64,000 nt of DNA from Mortierella alpina (Eukaryota; Mortierellomycota; Mortierellomycetes; Mortierellales; Mortierellaceae). The notes beneath the pieces are model-generated. The model ran no database searches. It was not told the origin of the DNA and was given only the letters and a program-made list of their open reading frames with translations. The position numbers were made by a program, and so were the translations under genes. The stretch is taken from positions 434,001 to 498,000 of the forward strand of contig JANATF010000004.1 in NCBI GenBank assembly GCA_029449245.1. The letters run 5' to 3'. Shown here one piece after another: positions 1 through 11,693 of this stretch (its first letter is position 1; each line of letters starts with the position of its first letter).

Positions 1-173
1 ACTACGACACAGGTGTCGATCTTCAAAAGGCCATTGAGACTGGAAACTGGATCTCGGAGCGTTTGGGAAAGACCAATGGATCCAAGGCTGCCAGAGCTTT
101 GACTTTGAAGGCTCTGTCGGCCGCTGCTGCTTGCCCACCCACCCCCGAGTCGCCAGTCAAGAGCAAGCTTTAG
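1..173 (+). CDS. Hydroxymethylglutaryl-CoA lyase, C-terminal fragment (5' end outside window)
   Basis: This is the last exon of a gene that begins before the window. It reads from base 3 to the TAG at 171-173. HMG-CoA lyase cleaves HMG-CoA to acetyl-CoA and acetoacetate in leucine breakdown and ketone-body formation, usually in mitochondria or peroxisomes. The visible residues include TGVDLQKAIETGNWISERLG and GSKAARAL, which follow the conserved C-terminal pattern of the family (TGVNLQKLLEAGNFIC...SSKVAQA). The tail then extends about 20 residues and ends in SKL, a type 1 peroxisomal targeting signal. The vertebrate enzyme ends in CKL and is known to be dual-targeted. An AATAAA polyadenylation signal lies at 205-210. 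The catalytic part of the enzyme is not visible. Confidence 0.8.
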   Translation, partial: YDTGVDLQKAIETGNWISERLGKTNGSKAARALTLKALSAAAACPPTPESPVKSKL

Positions 174-396
174 GTATGAGCATGTATGCGACCTGTCAGA
201 CAACAATAAAAACATGTTTCCACACAGCCACACTCGGTGTAATTGGTACTTGATAGTAGATGGTGTTTTTTTTGTCCATTTTGCTATCGTTCTAGCTCTG
301 GATGACTATATATATATCTTACGGACCCGAAAGTCCCTTTTGAACTGGCTTCTTCCTTGTTCGTGTCTATGATCACAGGCGGCTAGGAGGGAGAAT

Positions 397-1394
397 TCAG
401 GCACGGCGGCCCTTGACCATCATGACGTCCATCCAGACCTTCTTACCGTGCGCATCTCTGTATTGTCCAAAGCAGTGCCTTGCAGACACGTCGACCAATC
501 CAGCCTTGCGAAGGATCTCGCTAAAGTTCTCGGGCGTGAACCCTTGCTTGTGGGGGACAATTTCCATGGGCTTGCCGTCCTTGTCCACAAAGTGGGCCTC
601 GGTGTGCTGCTCATGACCTTCGGGGTGTTGGCGGTGCTGATGCTGACCGTGAGAGTGGTCGTCATGTCCGTGTCCGTGTCCGTGTCCGTGTGCATGTCCT
701 TCCTGTCCGTGGCTATGAGGGGTGGCACCTTCCAGATCGAGGTAGATGAGCCAGCCGTCTTTCTTGAGGAGCTTGTTGGCAATGGTGCGGGTGACTCCGT
801 CGACGTCCTCGATATGGTGCATGACAAAATGGGAGAAGACCATGTCGAATCCGCCTTCGGGTCCGGAGAGGTACTGGGAGGCCTGGGGCTCTGGAAGAGG
901 AGCTTCGTCGGAGACGAGATGGTGGACGGTCTGGATCTTGTCCTTGACTGATGCAAACTCGTCCTGGGTATCTAGCTTGTGGTGGAGCTGCACGAGCATG
1001 CCCTCGGAGGCGTCCACACCGAGAAGATGCTTCACATGGGATGCGACAAGGAAGGCACAGAGTCCTATAGAAGCGAGAGCGAGAGAGAGAGAGAGATAAA
1101 GGAGGAAAAGGGGTTGGTTATCAATGTTTTTCCCACGTCAGGAAGGGGATATGAGGATGGTGCCTGGTGAGGTCAAGTTGAGGATGAGAGATGGCTGTGT
1201 GGATGGAGCGTACCTGTGCCGCATCCAAAGTCGAGCACGGAAGCATTCTTGACATGGTCAGCGCTGGTGGAGGCCTTGAACTCCTCGATGATGATATCGC
1301 TGGACCGCTTGGTGACCTCCCTGACCTGGGGCTGGTCGTCGTAGGCTTGGGCGGTCTCGTTAAAGTGGCTGATGTTCTTATCCTGGACAGACAT
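397..1394 (-). CDS. Class I SAM-dependent methyltransferase with His-rich insert
   Basis: Two exons, 1394-1214 and 1064-397, give 282 residues. The join restores motif I, VLDFGCGTG (residues 53-61), followed by LCAFLVASHVKHLLGVD, whose final Asp is the expected SAM ribose ligand. The fold is therefore a UbiE/Methyltransf_11-type methyltransferase. The sequence does not show the substrate. FSHFVMHHIEDVDG fits the motif after strand 4. Residues 177-219 form an insert with 16 histidines, many as HG dipeptides, encoded by a short GTCCGT-type repeat near 663-695. It resembles metal-binding or metallochaperone tails. The intron contains a GA microsatellite (about 1078-1096). The upstream ATG options are out of frame, so the ATG at 1394 is chosen. 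The gene is separated from the convergent HMG-CoA lyase by about 220 bp. Confidence 0.85.
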
Positions 1395-2351
1395 GGTGGT
1401 TTGATGGCTTGGGAGTGTTCTGAGAAGAGAAGGGCGAAATCGATTGATGATGAAGTAGTGAGGGAAAGAAGAGAGACTGCAAGGGGGCCACGGATGCCCT
1501 TTTATATATTTTTTTGGGTGTCCGATCTTGATCGGCCGATTGGATGAAGGACGCACGCACACTTCGCGAGCACTCAAAGACACTTGGCGGACAGCCCTGC
1601 TCAAAGGAAATTAAGGACACTCAAGGCGAGGCATTTGTTTTTTGTTTTTGTCCTTGCTGTCTTGGCTTTGCCTGTCATAGGCTCCTGTCATGAGCAAAGT
1701 GTCAACAGCTCTTCGGATGACAAACCGCGAAGGTACACGCACGCCATCTTCTTTCCACTGGATTCCGCAGCATTGCATCCGCAGCAGGAAACGGGTTTTT
1801 TGTGCCAAGTCTGGACCCATTGGAGAAAATCTCTCGAACCCAGATTGTCTGCTATTTTAGGCGGACAATGTTGCCCTTCTTTGCCCTTCATGCATTATTA
1901 CTGGCTGACTATTCCGTCTGCAGACAATCTTCCTCCAACTTTCATTGTGTTTTTTTGACAGCCTTCTCGACTCCGCAGTTATTCATGGCTCTCATCTGTC
2001 AATCTGAATGTCAGCTTTCGGCTATTTGTTTTAGCATCCGCCCCGTCCTTGGGATCTTGTCACCTTAGCACGTCAGCCCCTCGTCTCATGGTTCTGCCAA
2101 CACGTACTAACAGGCTGTGGATTGAATGCCAAGTTTATCGGCAATCTGCGTCTTGTGGACATGCAACCAATACTAGAACCTGTAACCAGGAAGCCAACGG
2201 AAGGTTTTTTATTCATTATGACGCGTGGAGCAAGGTGGCTACGTGGATGGCATTATGTCATAAAGAGGTGTGATCGGCAGCTTTTTTGTTCATTGCAAAA
2301 AGCATGCATTGATTGGAGACTCAGCGGGATACGATCTGGTTATCAAGGCTC
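1395..2351. other. Intergenic region, methyltransferase promoter and 3' side of HMG-box gene
   Basis: About 960 bp without a convincing gene. A TATA-like TTTTATATAT lies near 1500, roughly 105 bp upstream of the methyltransferase ATG. Short open frames (for example 1584-1958) have no recognisable motif or compatible splice structure. No RNA gene was recognised. Confidence 0.5.
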
Positions 2352-4010
2352 TCAAACTCTCTGTCCCATCTTCCTGCGGTTTCCTGATATTTCCAGGGCG
2401 GTCCGCTGGCGAGCCGCCTGAGTAAAAGTCTTTTCATAGCTCTGCTCGTTCTCTACCCAGATCCGCTTCAGTTCCTCCAGGTCCAACACACCGTCCTGGC
2501 CCAAATAGTTATCGCGGTGCCATTTGAATAGATCACTCTCATAATACAGCTGTTGAAACTCTGTCCATTTGAACGTGTCCTCCAGAGGTAGATCCGCCCA
2601 AGGTCCTGTCTGATCATCTCCTGCGGCATGGAACTCGATCTTCCTCTCGATATGGGCCTGTCGAAGCTTCAAGTAGTCGGATGCCTGGCTAAATAGTGAG
2701 CGCATCCTGCAGTTGGCACACCCTCCAGCTCCGCAGGAATCGAAACATTCACTTCGCCAGAGTTTGCCACAGCTTACAGAGACCTTGGTTTGGGGTTGAC
2801 CTGTCACCTGGGGTCGAGTTGCGATGGGTGGAGGTTGTTTGGAGTCCCACTTTGGCGAGAACGAGGGGTAGGATGGGCAGAAAGAGTCTGACGCTGACCT
2901 GCATGGTAATGTACACTGAAGACGGGAGACAAAGCCACGGAACATGAAGAATGCGTTTCTGGCACGGTAGTGTGCGCTATCAGTCAACTTCTTTCCTGAG
3001 CTTTTCGAGTTGGCCCGTTTGATTCGTTGCTGTTGGTCGAGTTGATCCCTATGCAACGTCGACTCGTTTGTGGGGGATCTATGACCGAGATGGGGAGCTT
3101 TTGCTGTCGACAGTTTTGGATGCTTTTTCATCGCGAAGGTGTGATCAGAGCGTTTGCGCTTTCCGGTAGAGCTTTCAAGTATGGGAGGAGACGCTAGAGG
3201 GTGGATGTGAGGACTTGGGAAAGGCTGGGTGCTTATTGTATTAGAGGCGCTCTGGCAAGCGTTCGTCTTGTCGAAGGGGTGTAAGCCCAAGAGATCGCGG
3301 AGGAAGACCTCTTGAGCAAGTGTTTGGGGCAGCACTGGATCGTGCCTGTAGAATATGGGAGGCGTGGGCGTGACGGATGGAGTCGTAGGTAGCGGCTTAC
3401 GAGCGGTTGGTATCGGAGTAGACGGCGGTGTCTGTAGCCAGCCCAGCGAACTCGTCAGATCCGTGCAGTCCGTACTTAAAGTAGGCAGCAGTAACAGCTT
3501 GCTGCCTTGGCAGTTGGTCTCTGGCCGTGAAATAGTCGAGCCGAATAGCGTGGTGAACTCGCAGATGCTTTGGAGTGTGTCCAGGGGACTGACGGCTGGT
3601 AGGTCGCCGGCCACTGGCGAAGACGCTGCTGACAGCTGTGATGTGAACAAGGCCAGTTCAGTCGTTTTGGGCAGTAGTTGAGGAACGCGCTGAGTCTGAG
3701 GGGTACATGCATCAGGGATAGCTGTCCCGGGTACGGATGATGATAGTACCACGTCGAAGAGTGGGCGTGAAGAGAAAAGAGAGTGGAGTGTCTGCGATTC
3801 TGCTGCCTGGGTAAGAAAAAGGCCACCATCAACCTCTGCTGCTGGGGGTGATGGCGTGTGCTCAAGAGAAGGAGAGCCAAATATAAACTGATCCAGCTCA
3901 GAGTCTGACCAGCCTATGTTCCCATTCCCATACTGCTCGGCGGGGTATTCGGGGTTAGCAATGCCGTACGGCTCAGTCAGGGAGAAGTCGAAAAGGGTGT
4001 TGACACTCAT
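2352..4010 (-). CDS. HMG-box-like DNA-binding regulator (candidate)
   Basis: A long reading frame starts at ATG 4010. The N-terminal two thirds are low-complexity (Ser/Thr/Pro rich), as in fungal transcription factors. The C-terminal part contains RARNAFFMFRGF, the start of an HMG box, and later VSVSCGKLWR, its helix-2 Gly/Trp segment. In the raw frame these are too far apart. A 114-nt in-frame intron (2914-2801, GTACAT...GACAG) brings them to a near-normal distance and gives 514 residues (exons 4010-2915 and 2800-2352). A four-cysteine stretch, CFDSCGAGGCANC, then interrupts the box before the third-helix-like segment YLKLRQAHIERK. The C-terminus is acidic and Trp/Tyr rich. Fungal HMG-box proteins include mating-type regulators, but the usual flanking genes (RNA helicase, triose-phosphate transporter) are not seen here, so a sex locus is not claimed. 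Confidence 0.55.
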   Translation of the reverse strand: MSVNTLFDFSLTEPYGIANPEYPAEQYGNGNIGWSDSELDQFIFGSPSLEHTPSPPAAEVDGGLFLTQAAESQTLHSLFSSRPLFDVVLSSSVPGTAIPDACTPQTQRVPQLLPKTTELALFTSQLSAASSPVAGDLPAVSPLDTLQSICEFTTLFGSTISRPETNCQGSKLLLLPTLSTDCTDLTSSLGWLQTPPSTPIPTARKPLPTTPSVTPTPPIFYRHDPVLPQTLAQEVFLRDLLGLHPFDKTNACQSASNTISTQPFPSPHIHPLASPPILESSTGKRKRSDHTFAMKKHPKLSTAKAPHLGHRSPTNESTLHRDQLDQQQRIKRANSKSSGKKLTDSAHYRARNAFFMFRGFVSRLQCTLPCRSASDSFCPSYPSFSPKWDSKQPPPIATRPQVTGQPQTKVSVSCGKLWRSECFDSCGAGGCANCRMRSLFSQASDYLKLRQAHIERKIEFHAAGDDQTGPWADLPLEDTFKWTEFQQLYYESDLFKWHRDNYLGQDGVLDLEELKRIWVENEQSYEKTFTQAARQRTALEISGNRRKMGQRV

Positions 4011-4398
4011 CGTTGCGGCTGTTGTATTCTATTCGTTTGGGTGATAGGGATGAGGCTGTTGGGGGTGTTTGCTCCTGTGTTAAATACTTTTTGGCGAATG
4101 TGCTCTTTGTTCTAGTGAATTGAGGAGCGGATCTTTCGAGGGCTACGCTTGAGGCTACTGCTTGTTTCTCTCAAAGAGAGCGCACGCGAGTTGGCTGCCT
4201 ACATTCAGGGCAAGCACATTCTGCGCTCATGATATGCATCTTTGTCAAGCAGGGCTTCAAAGAGAGGAAGGAGAGCTCTTTCCGCGCATGTTCCATTTTC
4301 CCTCTGTCGCTCAAATGATTTGTTGAGTTGCATAAGGACTTTCAGGTCCCATAAACTGCCCGTTGTTCTCGTTTCGACATGCCATCCTTTGACCCAAC
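4011..4398. promoter_or_regulatory. Divergent promoter between HMG-box-like gene and MED1
   Basis: A 388-bp intergenic stretch lies between two divergent start codons (4010 on minus, 4399 on plus), so both promoters must be here. I see no clear TATA box. Nothing else was recognised. Confidence 0.5.
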
Positions 4399-7361
4399 AT
4401 GCCAAACCCAACAGACCCAACGACGGTGCGGGAGCACCTTCGGGAATTACAAAGCCTTGTCCAGGACTCACTTAAGCAATGGAATCTGGCCACAGACACG
4501 GCTTCAGCAGCAGCTCTGGCGGGACAGAGCAATCCCAATAGACTGATTCATGGTAACGAATCACAACGGCGTCACCAGAGCCTTCGCGTTTTTCAGGACA
4601 CATGCATTCAGTACAGTCGACAGGAAGTGAATGCGCTAATGGATGACTTCATATTGCTCACTTCATTAGAGCTGCATCCTCTTGGCCCTGTCCAGGTCGG
4701 GACTTTGCAAAGGGATTTCAAGGAAAGGATCGCAGCCATCCGCGCCATTTGCTTGTCGTTCGCTCAGGGACCGTTGCACCAATCACTCAATGGAGGCGAT
4801 TCGTCAAACTTACAGCAGTTCAAAAAGTATGCCGCGCTATTGAAGGTACGCTGTCTAACGTGCGTTGCGCTTATTCGTGCAGACTGCCGAGTTTCGAAAG
4901 TCAAAGGAATCTCATGGTTGCTTCCGACGCTAGGATGAGACCCAGCTGGAGGAGGCGCTATCTTCGGTCAAAATGAGCATGACACAGTGTCAAAATACAC
5001 TGCGCGCAGCATCTCAGGATGGAATCATCAAGAAAGACCACCTTATCAATACAATTAGAGACATGTCGACAAAGCTAGGGTATGATACGAGCATTGGAAA
5101 AGGGAGTTGCGCGCGCCGGGTTGCTTTAGGACGACTTTTTAACGAAATCACCGGATTGTCATAGACTGGAGTGCTACCTCGAAACCGGATCTAGGCCAAA
5201 CAACTTGCTGCCAGTATCGACACTTACTATCGGAGGCAACGTGATCGTCGTAGATGTAAGTCCTTGACAGGATCTGTCCTAAACTTTTGCGCCAGCAAAA
5301 AAAAAACTTGGTACTGAGAAATCTTCGATCTTGAATACTATGTAGATCGATGTCGAGAGCACAGGCGCTATCTTGAGAGTAAAGGTTTCATATGCTTCAG
5401 AGATTCACCAGGACGAACGGGTATGGAGGAATGATTGGATAACCCCAGCTCAGGCGCGCATACACTATTTGAAATCCTAACAGCTGTCTTTGCTTTCGGT
5501 ATAGATTGACCGCCTGCTTGCACACAACCTCAGATGCAAGTGCGGAAAGCTATTACAAACAAAGGAAACGGACAAACCATCTGACGTGAACCTCACCCAT
5601 TTGGCGGACTGTAGCCGAGATTTCGATGCATTTTCAAAGAATCTCAAAGCTCTAGCGACACTCGACAGCTTTACAAAGAAGTATCCCAACATCGACTTTT
5701 TTCACAATATCCGTGCAATGGACTTGGATTTCAAAGAGCTCTTCAAAAGGGAGATGTATGAGCGACTGTCGCGGTTAAACAAGCTATTGTTCGCAGATGA
5801 ATCTGGTGAGCTAACACGCTCTTTTCTCCCTACTTAGGTCGCTAACAGGAGGAGATTTGCAGCGTGTTTTCAGAGAAGGCCATGGTCTCCCTATGACGCA
5901 CGCCGTTTTACCAGGACCGTCTGTGGCATACTGGGCCTCCAAGGCGGATCTCCTCGATGTTTCTTGGGATATACTCTCGGTAGCGATCGAGCAAGGTATA
6001 CCTCCTAATTAATGTCACAGTGGCTGCGCTTTTGAATAGCTGTAGAGAGTAACGCATATGTGATTCATACCGATAGGCGCCAACGAGAAGGTGAAAGTTC
6101 CATTCCATCGGATCAGCATCATCATGGAAGAGTCGACACAGTCGGCTTGCGGCTACTTGCCAGCTGAACGTTCAGGATTTTTGCTTTCGCAGGAAGAGAC
6201 ATCCAACTTGTCATCTGTGCCATATGGATCCATCATGAACGACCAGGGTAGCGTGAGCGGTACCACGGTCCTGCAGCAACCTTTGAGATGGATTGTTCCA
6301 AACACCGACTCGAGTGTTGAGGCGACGTACGTGGCTGTCTTGCACCCACCTGTAGTAGTGGCTGAAGAGGTGGCAAAGCAGCTGGCTGCACTTTCCAATC
6401 AAGCTGGACTAAGCTCAACAATGGGATATCACAGGGATCCAGGTTACCTGTCACTCCAGGAGCTTTTGGTAAGAGTTTTGTTCGTCTTTCATATTGCTCT
6501 CCTCGGCCTGGATCTTGTTGGGTCAATTTCTGAGACTCCTCTCTACTCTCTGTTCCTTTGCTCTAGATTAATCAAAATATCGAACAAACGCAATGGGAGA
6601 TCGCTCTGGATCAAGGACCAGGAGCTGTTCGCCAGCTCTTCTCGTTTGACAGGACCAAAAACGAGGCCCGCTTACTGCACCGGATTCCATTCACACATAT
6701 CTCTCAAGTTTACCTATGCACCAAGGTATACCCAGAGTCTTGCTAAGCCTTTATATTGCTGTGAGTTGTTCAAACTGCTGAGAGATGTTCTTTCATGTAT
6801 GATGTCTAGATTCTGCGACAGCAGCTGTCCTTCAACACGCTCTTCCAAAGTTGTTTCAAAGAGACCGCCCCAGTGGATGCGACTCGACATCGTACGGCAG
6901 CAGTAGCAGTGGCTCGTCCGGGCCTGAACGAGGATGCGACTCTGGAAGTCTCGATCGTAGTACAGACACCTCAACCCCCCAACATGATACTGGTGGCATT
7001 TATGAACCCATATACAGAGAGCCATATGGTGCTGGAGATCCTTATCGATGCAGGAACAGGGCTGCCTACTGCCAGACTGGTTATCACGGGACAAACTCCG
7101 GGAGGCATTAGCGGCGGCGTTGACCTGAACCAGGGTGGTCGGCAAGATGCTGCGTTTGCAGTGGAGGGCGACAAGCTGACGAAGGTCCTCCAGACGTGCG
7201 ACAATATTCCAATTTTGATTCGGTGGGTACTGAGGCGGTCGTTTGCATGGATGAAGGAGCGGCATCAGCACCAGCAGCTAGGCAAGGGCCAAGTCCACCT
7301 TGGACGAAGGTCGTCGTCGTATGCTGAGGAGGGTGGCATCCTGAAACGACCCCGCCAGTGA
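4399..7361 (+). CDS. MED1: Mediator complex subunit 1 (Med1)
   Basis: Nine exons (4399-4845, 4934-5079, 5165-5255, 5346-5420, 5505-5805, 5849-5995, 6077-6468, 6567-6725, 6810-7361) join in frame to 769 residues. Med1 belongs to the middle module of Mediator and links transcription factors to RNA polymerase II in the nucleus. The joined product has the Med1 core: KLGLECYLETG, then LTIGGNVIVVDIDVES, VKVSYASE, the segment DFDAFSKNLKALATLDSF, and later GHGLPMTHAVLPGPSVAYW. The intron 2 border is fixed by KLG|LECYL, which matches the family better than the open read-through. AATAAA lies at 7377-7382, 16 nt after the stop. The assignment rests on motif recognition, and the C-terminal 180 residues are less conserved. 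Confidence 0.85.
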
Positions 7362-8747
7362 GGCGACGGGCGGAGAAATAAAATATGTTTCAGATTCCGC
7401 GTCTTTGTTGTTTAAAAGATCGTGGACGCTCGATCTCTTCTTTGCTTTCTGATCCTTCCCTCCCACCCCCACCCACCTCTCCCTCTCCCTCCACACCTCC
7501 ACATCACCTCGCGATCATCGAAAAGGTAAGAATCAAGATTGTCTAATTGAACAATCCTTTCTTCGAATTCGTTCTCCCTTCACACACCCTGTAAAACAAA
7601 ATGTACCCTGGTTTCTTTTGGGCCTGTGTAGACCCTCTTCCCTCACGGGAGTGAAGGCAGTGACAGTTGTCCTTGATTTGGCCAGGAAGAATAAAACACG
7701 ACCGGAGAAGGGCCCATGGTCTCCCTGGTGGACTGAAAACCACAAAGCAGGGATCGACCTCATCATAACAGAGCTGGAGACATTCGATGTCCAGTGCGAG
7801 TTACTTCAATGGGCACGGTTACATTCTTTCCACCCTCCCTACTACTTTCACACATTCCACCCACCACCGTATGACAAGAAGGCGTGAGAACTAACGAGTC
7901 TTTTGCTTTTCTGTGTATGTGGTCAAAGGTTAGTTAGAGAGTCGCCACAATGGCTGAGCAGGGATCATGGAGCAAGGCTCAGACATGCACAGGTAAAACG
8001 ACGATCGAGCGACAGATAGAGTATCAGCTGTAGAGAATAAACAAAATGAATAAGCGCACATATATATCAGGCATTTTGACGCGCGACAGATAGGAGACAC
8101 GGGCTGGTCACCCGCTTCGGAAGAAGAAGTCGTGGACAGGATGACCAGCAACTGTTGGCTGAAGGACGAGCACGCCCGCGGTGACTTAGCCCCTTTTTCG
8201 CGTCTGCCTGTTTGTCTGCCTGTTTGTATGTCTGTGGAAGAGCGATCATCAGAGCAGACAGGCTCAGGCAGGTTGTGCCTGAGCTAGACGCAGGCAGGCC
8301 GTGGCGAGGGTGCCCCTCGACCCACCCCATACAGTACGCTTGCTGCCGCATGTCAACCAGCCACACTATAGCCCTTGTAGTCGTATAAGTGATGCCCCTC
8401 TCTCCACCGTTCTCTCTTCTCTTCGTCTCTCGTCGACTTCCTCCCCTCTTCCCGTCTCGTCCTCACGAGCCTCCCTCCCGTCGTCTTGCCACTTCGCAGC
8501 ATCCTCTCTACACATCCACTGCTGCACTCCCGAACCCCCCCCCACCCCTCACACAGCCCCTACCTGCACCAGCACCGACACCATCCGCATCTCCCTGTCT
8601 CTCCTTTTCTCTATGCGCCTTCCTTGAACTGGCCAGCTTCTAGCTTTTCACTTCTATCCTCACCGTGCACAAGAGCCATTTGTCCCCGTCAGTCCTCATA
8701 ACTCACCCTCAGCCGAGGCACTCAGCTCCCGTCCGTAGCAACACACG
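7362..8747. other. Long intergenic region without a confident gene
   Basis: About 1.4 kb between MED1 and the kelch gene. It contains the MED1 polyadenylation signal, a short tandem TGCCTGTTTGTC-type repeat (about 8205-8240), and a strongly C/T-rich leader (8390-8700) typical of the plus-strand transcript that starts downstream. Small frames at 7618-7887 and 7950-8032 look spurious. No tRNA or other RNA gene was recognised. Confidence 0.5.
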
Positions 8748-11300
8748 ATGAAAAGGCCTCGGTATCGCTCGGTAGCGGCCCTTCTTTTCATCGTCTTCTC
8801 CTCGTGCACATCGACTACGCTGTCAATCGTAGCGCCGCCTGCCAGATGGGGCCACGTTTCTGTAACGATCCAACCCACGCGCTTTACATGCTTTATGTCC
8901 TCTTTTCTCGTCCAGTCCTGCCATCGTTCTCACGCACCTCTACACTCATAGATACTCTGCGGAAATCAGCTCTATGTGCATGGCGGCCATACAGGAGTTA
9001 ATCCACTGTCTGCGCCTATAGGGTCCGACCTCTTCTCAATCGACGTATCGGCGCCTTTCAACTCTTTCACAGCGCCATGGGTGCAACTTTCACCAGGACC
9101 ATATGCGGCGTTCCATTCGGTTGGTCTGATGGGGTCGGGAAACGGCTTGCTGGCTGTGTATGGCGGAAACACATCCTTTGCCCCCTCTCCTTCCAGCGGG
9201 TCCAACTCGCTAAACTTGTACAACACAGCTGCAGCCAACTGGGAAACCTCGCCGCTTCAGGACCCGCCCAGGAGAGAACAACAAACCACGGTATCTCGTC
9301 TAGGCGACGGCACTATGTTCGTTTTAGGGGGGATGGTGATGTCAGCAGACTTGATGACAGAAACGCCAACCGCAGAGCTTTGGTCCGTGGGCGGGTACCT
9401 GACCAACAGCTCGAGCAACTCTACCTCATTCAACTCCACCGCCTCAAACTCTACGGACCCTGGAAGACAGGCACCTCCAGGCCTATCGCCAGGGACGGCA
9501 GGGTGGCAAAAGTTGGCCAGTTCTCAGGCTGGGTCGGGTAGCAGATATGGACATACCGCAACTCTTGTGCGATCCAATGGACTACTGGTTGTCGTTGGTG
9601 GCGTCTCGGGAGGCGCCCTGGTGCCCATGAGTGAAATTTTGGTCTATGACACAGCAGCTGGGGTGTGGTCTGTGCAGACGGCAACAGGAGCCACACCGCC
9701 ACTTCGGAGGAACCATGTAGCAGTTGCTTGTAAGTGATTCTCTTCCAAACTTGGAGTGCGCTGCATATTGAGGCTCGCGGGAAGAAGATATGCTGTACAT
9801 GAGGACTGACAACCGATTACCGCTTCATTTCTTCTATTCATTGTTTGTGTACTTCTGCGATGCGCAATGTTGCGTCATTTCCCTCCCCCCTGATCCATTT
9901 TTTTTCCTTCGCTGCAGCCAGCAACGGGCAGATCTATGTCCATGGAGGAACAGATGTGGGTGCCACGAACTTCTTTGCTGATACGGCGATACTTGGTAAG
10001 GCATATAGGGAAGCAACGAGCGACCTCACGCCTGAAAACCTTATGCGCCAGAATGCCGCTCATTCAGTTGTTTCCACCTCTTTGACTACCCATTAGACAC
10101 AACATCTTGGTCCTGGAGTCAACCCGCGATCGAAGGGACGGCGCCAACAGGTCGATACTCGCATTCTGCAGTCATGGTTGGATCGAATATGATTGTGACA
10201 TTTGGTAAGCTAGCCTAAAGCCCTGTTTCGATTATGATACGCACGCAGACCCCTCCTGACCCAACTTCTCACCGCAATCCGCCGCATTAGGGCTGACTGC
10301 AGGAGGCGCTACGAACAACATCTTTATTCTGGACACAATCTCCAACACCTGGGTGACTTCTTATGCGCCAAACAATCTTCAGCTTACTTCCACAAAGCCG
10401 GAAGACTGGCCAGGATACAAACCTCCGCCCGACCTGCCCGCCATACCTGGTGGCGATGATCCAGATCACCCACCGCCAAACAAGAGTAGCTCGCATGTCG
10501 GTCCGATCGTTGGTGGAATTGTGGGAGTATTTGCTATTGCCGCGCTTGCGTTAGTGCTGGTACGTCGACACCGCCATCACCAACTTCAATGGTATCAGGC
10601 AAAGATGGCGAGCTATTATGGGCGAGACTTTTCGAACCAACACAGTATATGGCAAGAGGACGCTTACCGGCCAACGGGGATGGCTTTTGAATCGTCACCC
10701 ACGTCGTTCGGCCAGAGGGTGGAACAGCTATGGGGTGACGGTATGGCAGCGATGGCGTTCTGGCGTACAGATAGGCGTGCAGCCAATCGATCACAATCTC
10801 ACCGGATACGAGAGCACGATGAGGACGCAAGTAGTATGCGTGGATTGCAGGATGGGGGACCTATCTCGGACCAAGATATCTTTATGGATGCAGTCCATCG
10901 CGCTCGATCACGGATCGGGAGGTTATCGCCCATCTTTTCTCCACTACAGCAGCCTCTCGCAACGCCCGGTTCACCATCATCACCTCGCTCACCGCGACAT
11001 TCTGGCTCAGGATTTGGAAGTCCCAGTCGAGCGGGAGGCGATGCTGGGGTTGGGGTTTACGTGCCTTGTATTGCTGAAGAAGATGAGGACGTGCCCCACG
11101 GACGTGCGTACTCTGACGGGTTTGAAAATGCGATGCTCGAGATGGATGTGCAGATGCTGGCGGTGCCTCGAGGCCGGCTGTACGTGGTCAATCCCTCGGA
11201 CGAGACCCTAACCCCACAGCAGAGCCTAGGCCAGACCGAGCAGCAGGCCTATGAGCAGCAGGCTTATGAGCAGTTCGATTCGCAGCGGCCGCGGGAATGA
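8748..11300 (+). CDS. Kelch-repeat single-pass membrane protein
   Basis: Five exons (8748-8861, 8970-9729, 9918-9995, 10097-10204, 10291-11300) give 689 residues. The order is a signal peptide (AALLFIVFSSCTSTTLS), then kelch blades with the typical GG pairs and following aromatic residues (LYVHGGHTG, LLAVYGGNTS, MFVLGGMV, YGHTATLV...LLVVVGG, IYVHGGTDVG, YSHSAVMVG). A membrane segment follows (IVGGIVGVFAIAALALVLV), with a basic RRHRHH stop-transfer, and then a Ser/Pro-rich cytoplasmic tail of about 270 residues. The beta-propeller should face outside or the secretory lumen. The ectodomain also has Asn-Ser/Thr-rich N-glycosylation runs. Such kelch-TM proteins are common in Mortierella-type fungi, and their ligands are unknown. 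All introns are phase 1 except the first. Confidence 0.85.
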
Positions 11301-11693
11301 ACTACCGTACCTTTCGATACCGTGTTCTAGTAAGAAAACATAATACTAAAGGAAAGCACGCGCTCTTGGTTCCTCGTTCATGCTGTCACCGCGTGCTTAC
11401 GGGGTAGCTGCACTGCTGAGGTGATAAGGAAGAGCTTTGCTCTCTTTTTTCTCATTCCTCCATTCCCAACGCAGCCATGGGCCTTTAAACAGAGGGACCA
11501 CGCCTCCTTCTGTCTGCTCCTACACGTCTCTCGACCTTACCACTCTCCTTCTCTTTGAGCACCTGCTCACACTCACACGCTCACTCACACGCAGACACAC
11601 ACGGACACAACATACCCTCTCGCTCCTTGAGTCTCACCTGCGGGCAGCTTGTCTAGTCATCATTCCCACCACGGCAGCCCACGCACAGTCACG
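11301..11693. promoter_or_regulatory. UVRAG upstream region and leader
   Basis: A 393-bp gap. It ends in a C/T/A-rich leader with CTCACAC runs directly before the UVRAG ATG at 11694. No other feature was seen. Confidence 0.4.

Noticed and set aside
4846-4933. Extra small exon in MED1 (ACTGCCGAGTTTCG...)
   Set aside because: Including it shifts the frame or meets TAG; a single intron 4846-4933 joins the flanks in phase.
7950-8032. Short open frame beginning MAEQGSWSKAQ
   Set aside because: 27 codons, no homology recognised, and a donor-like GTAAAA without a convincing partner exon.
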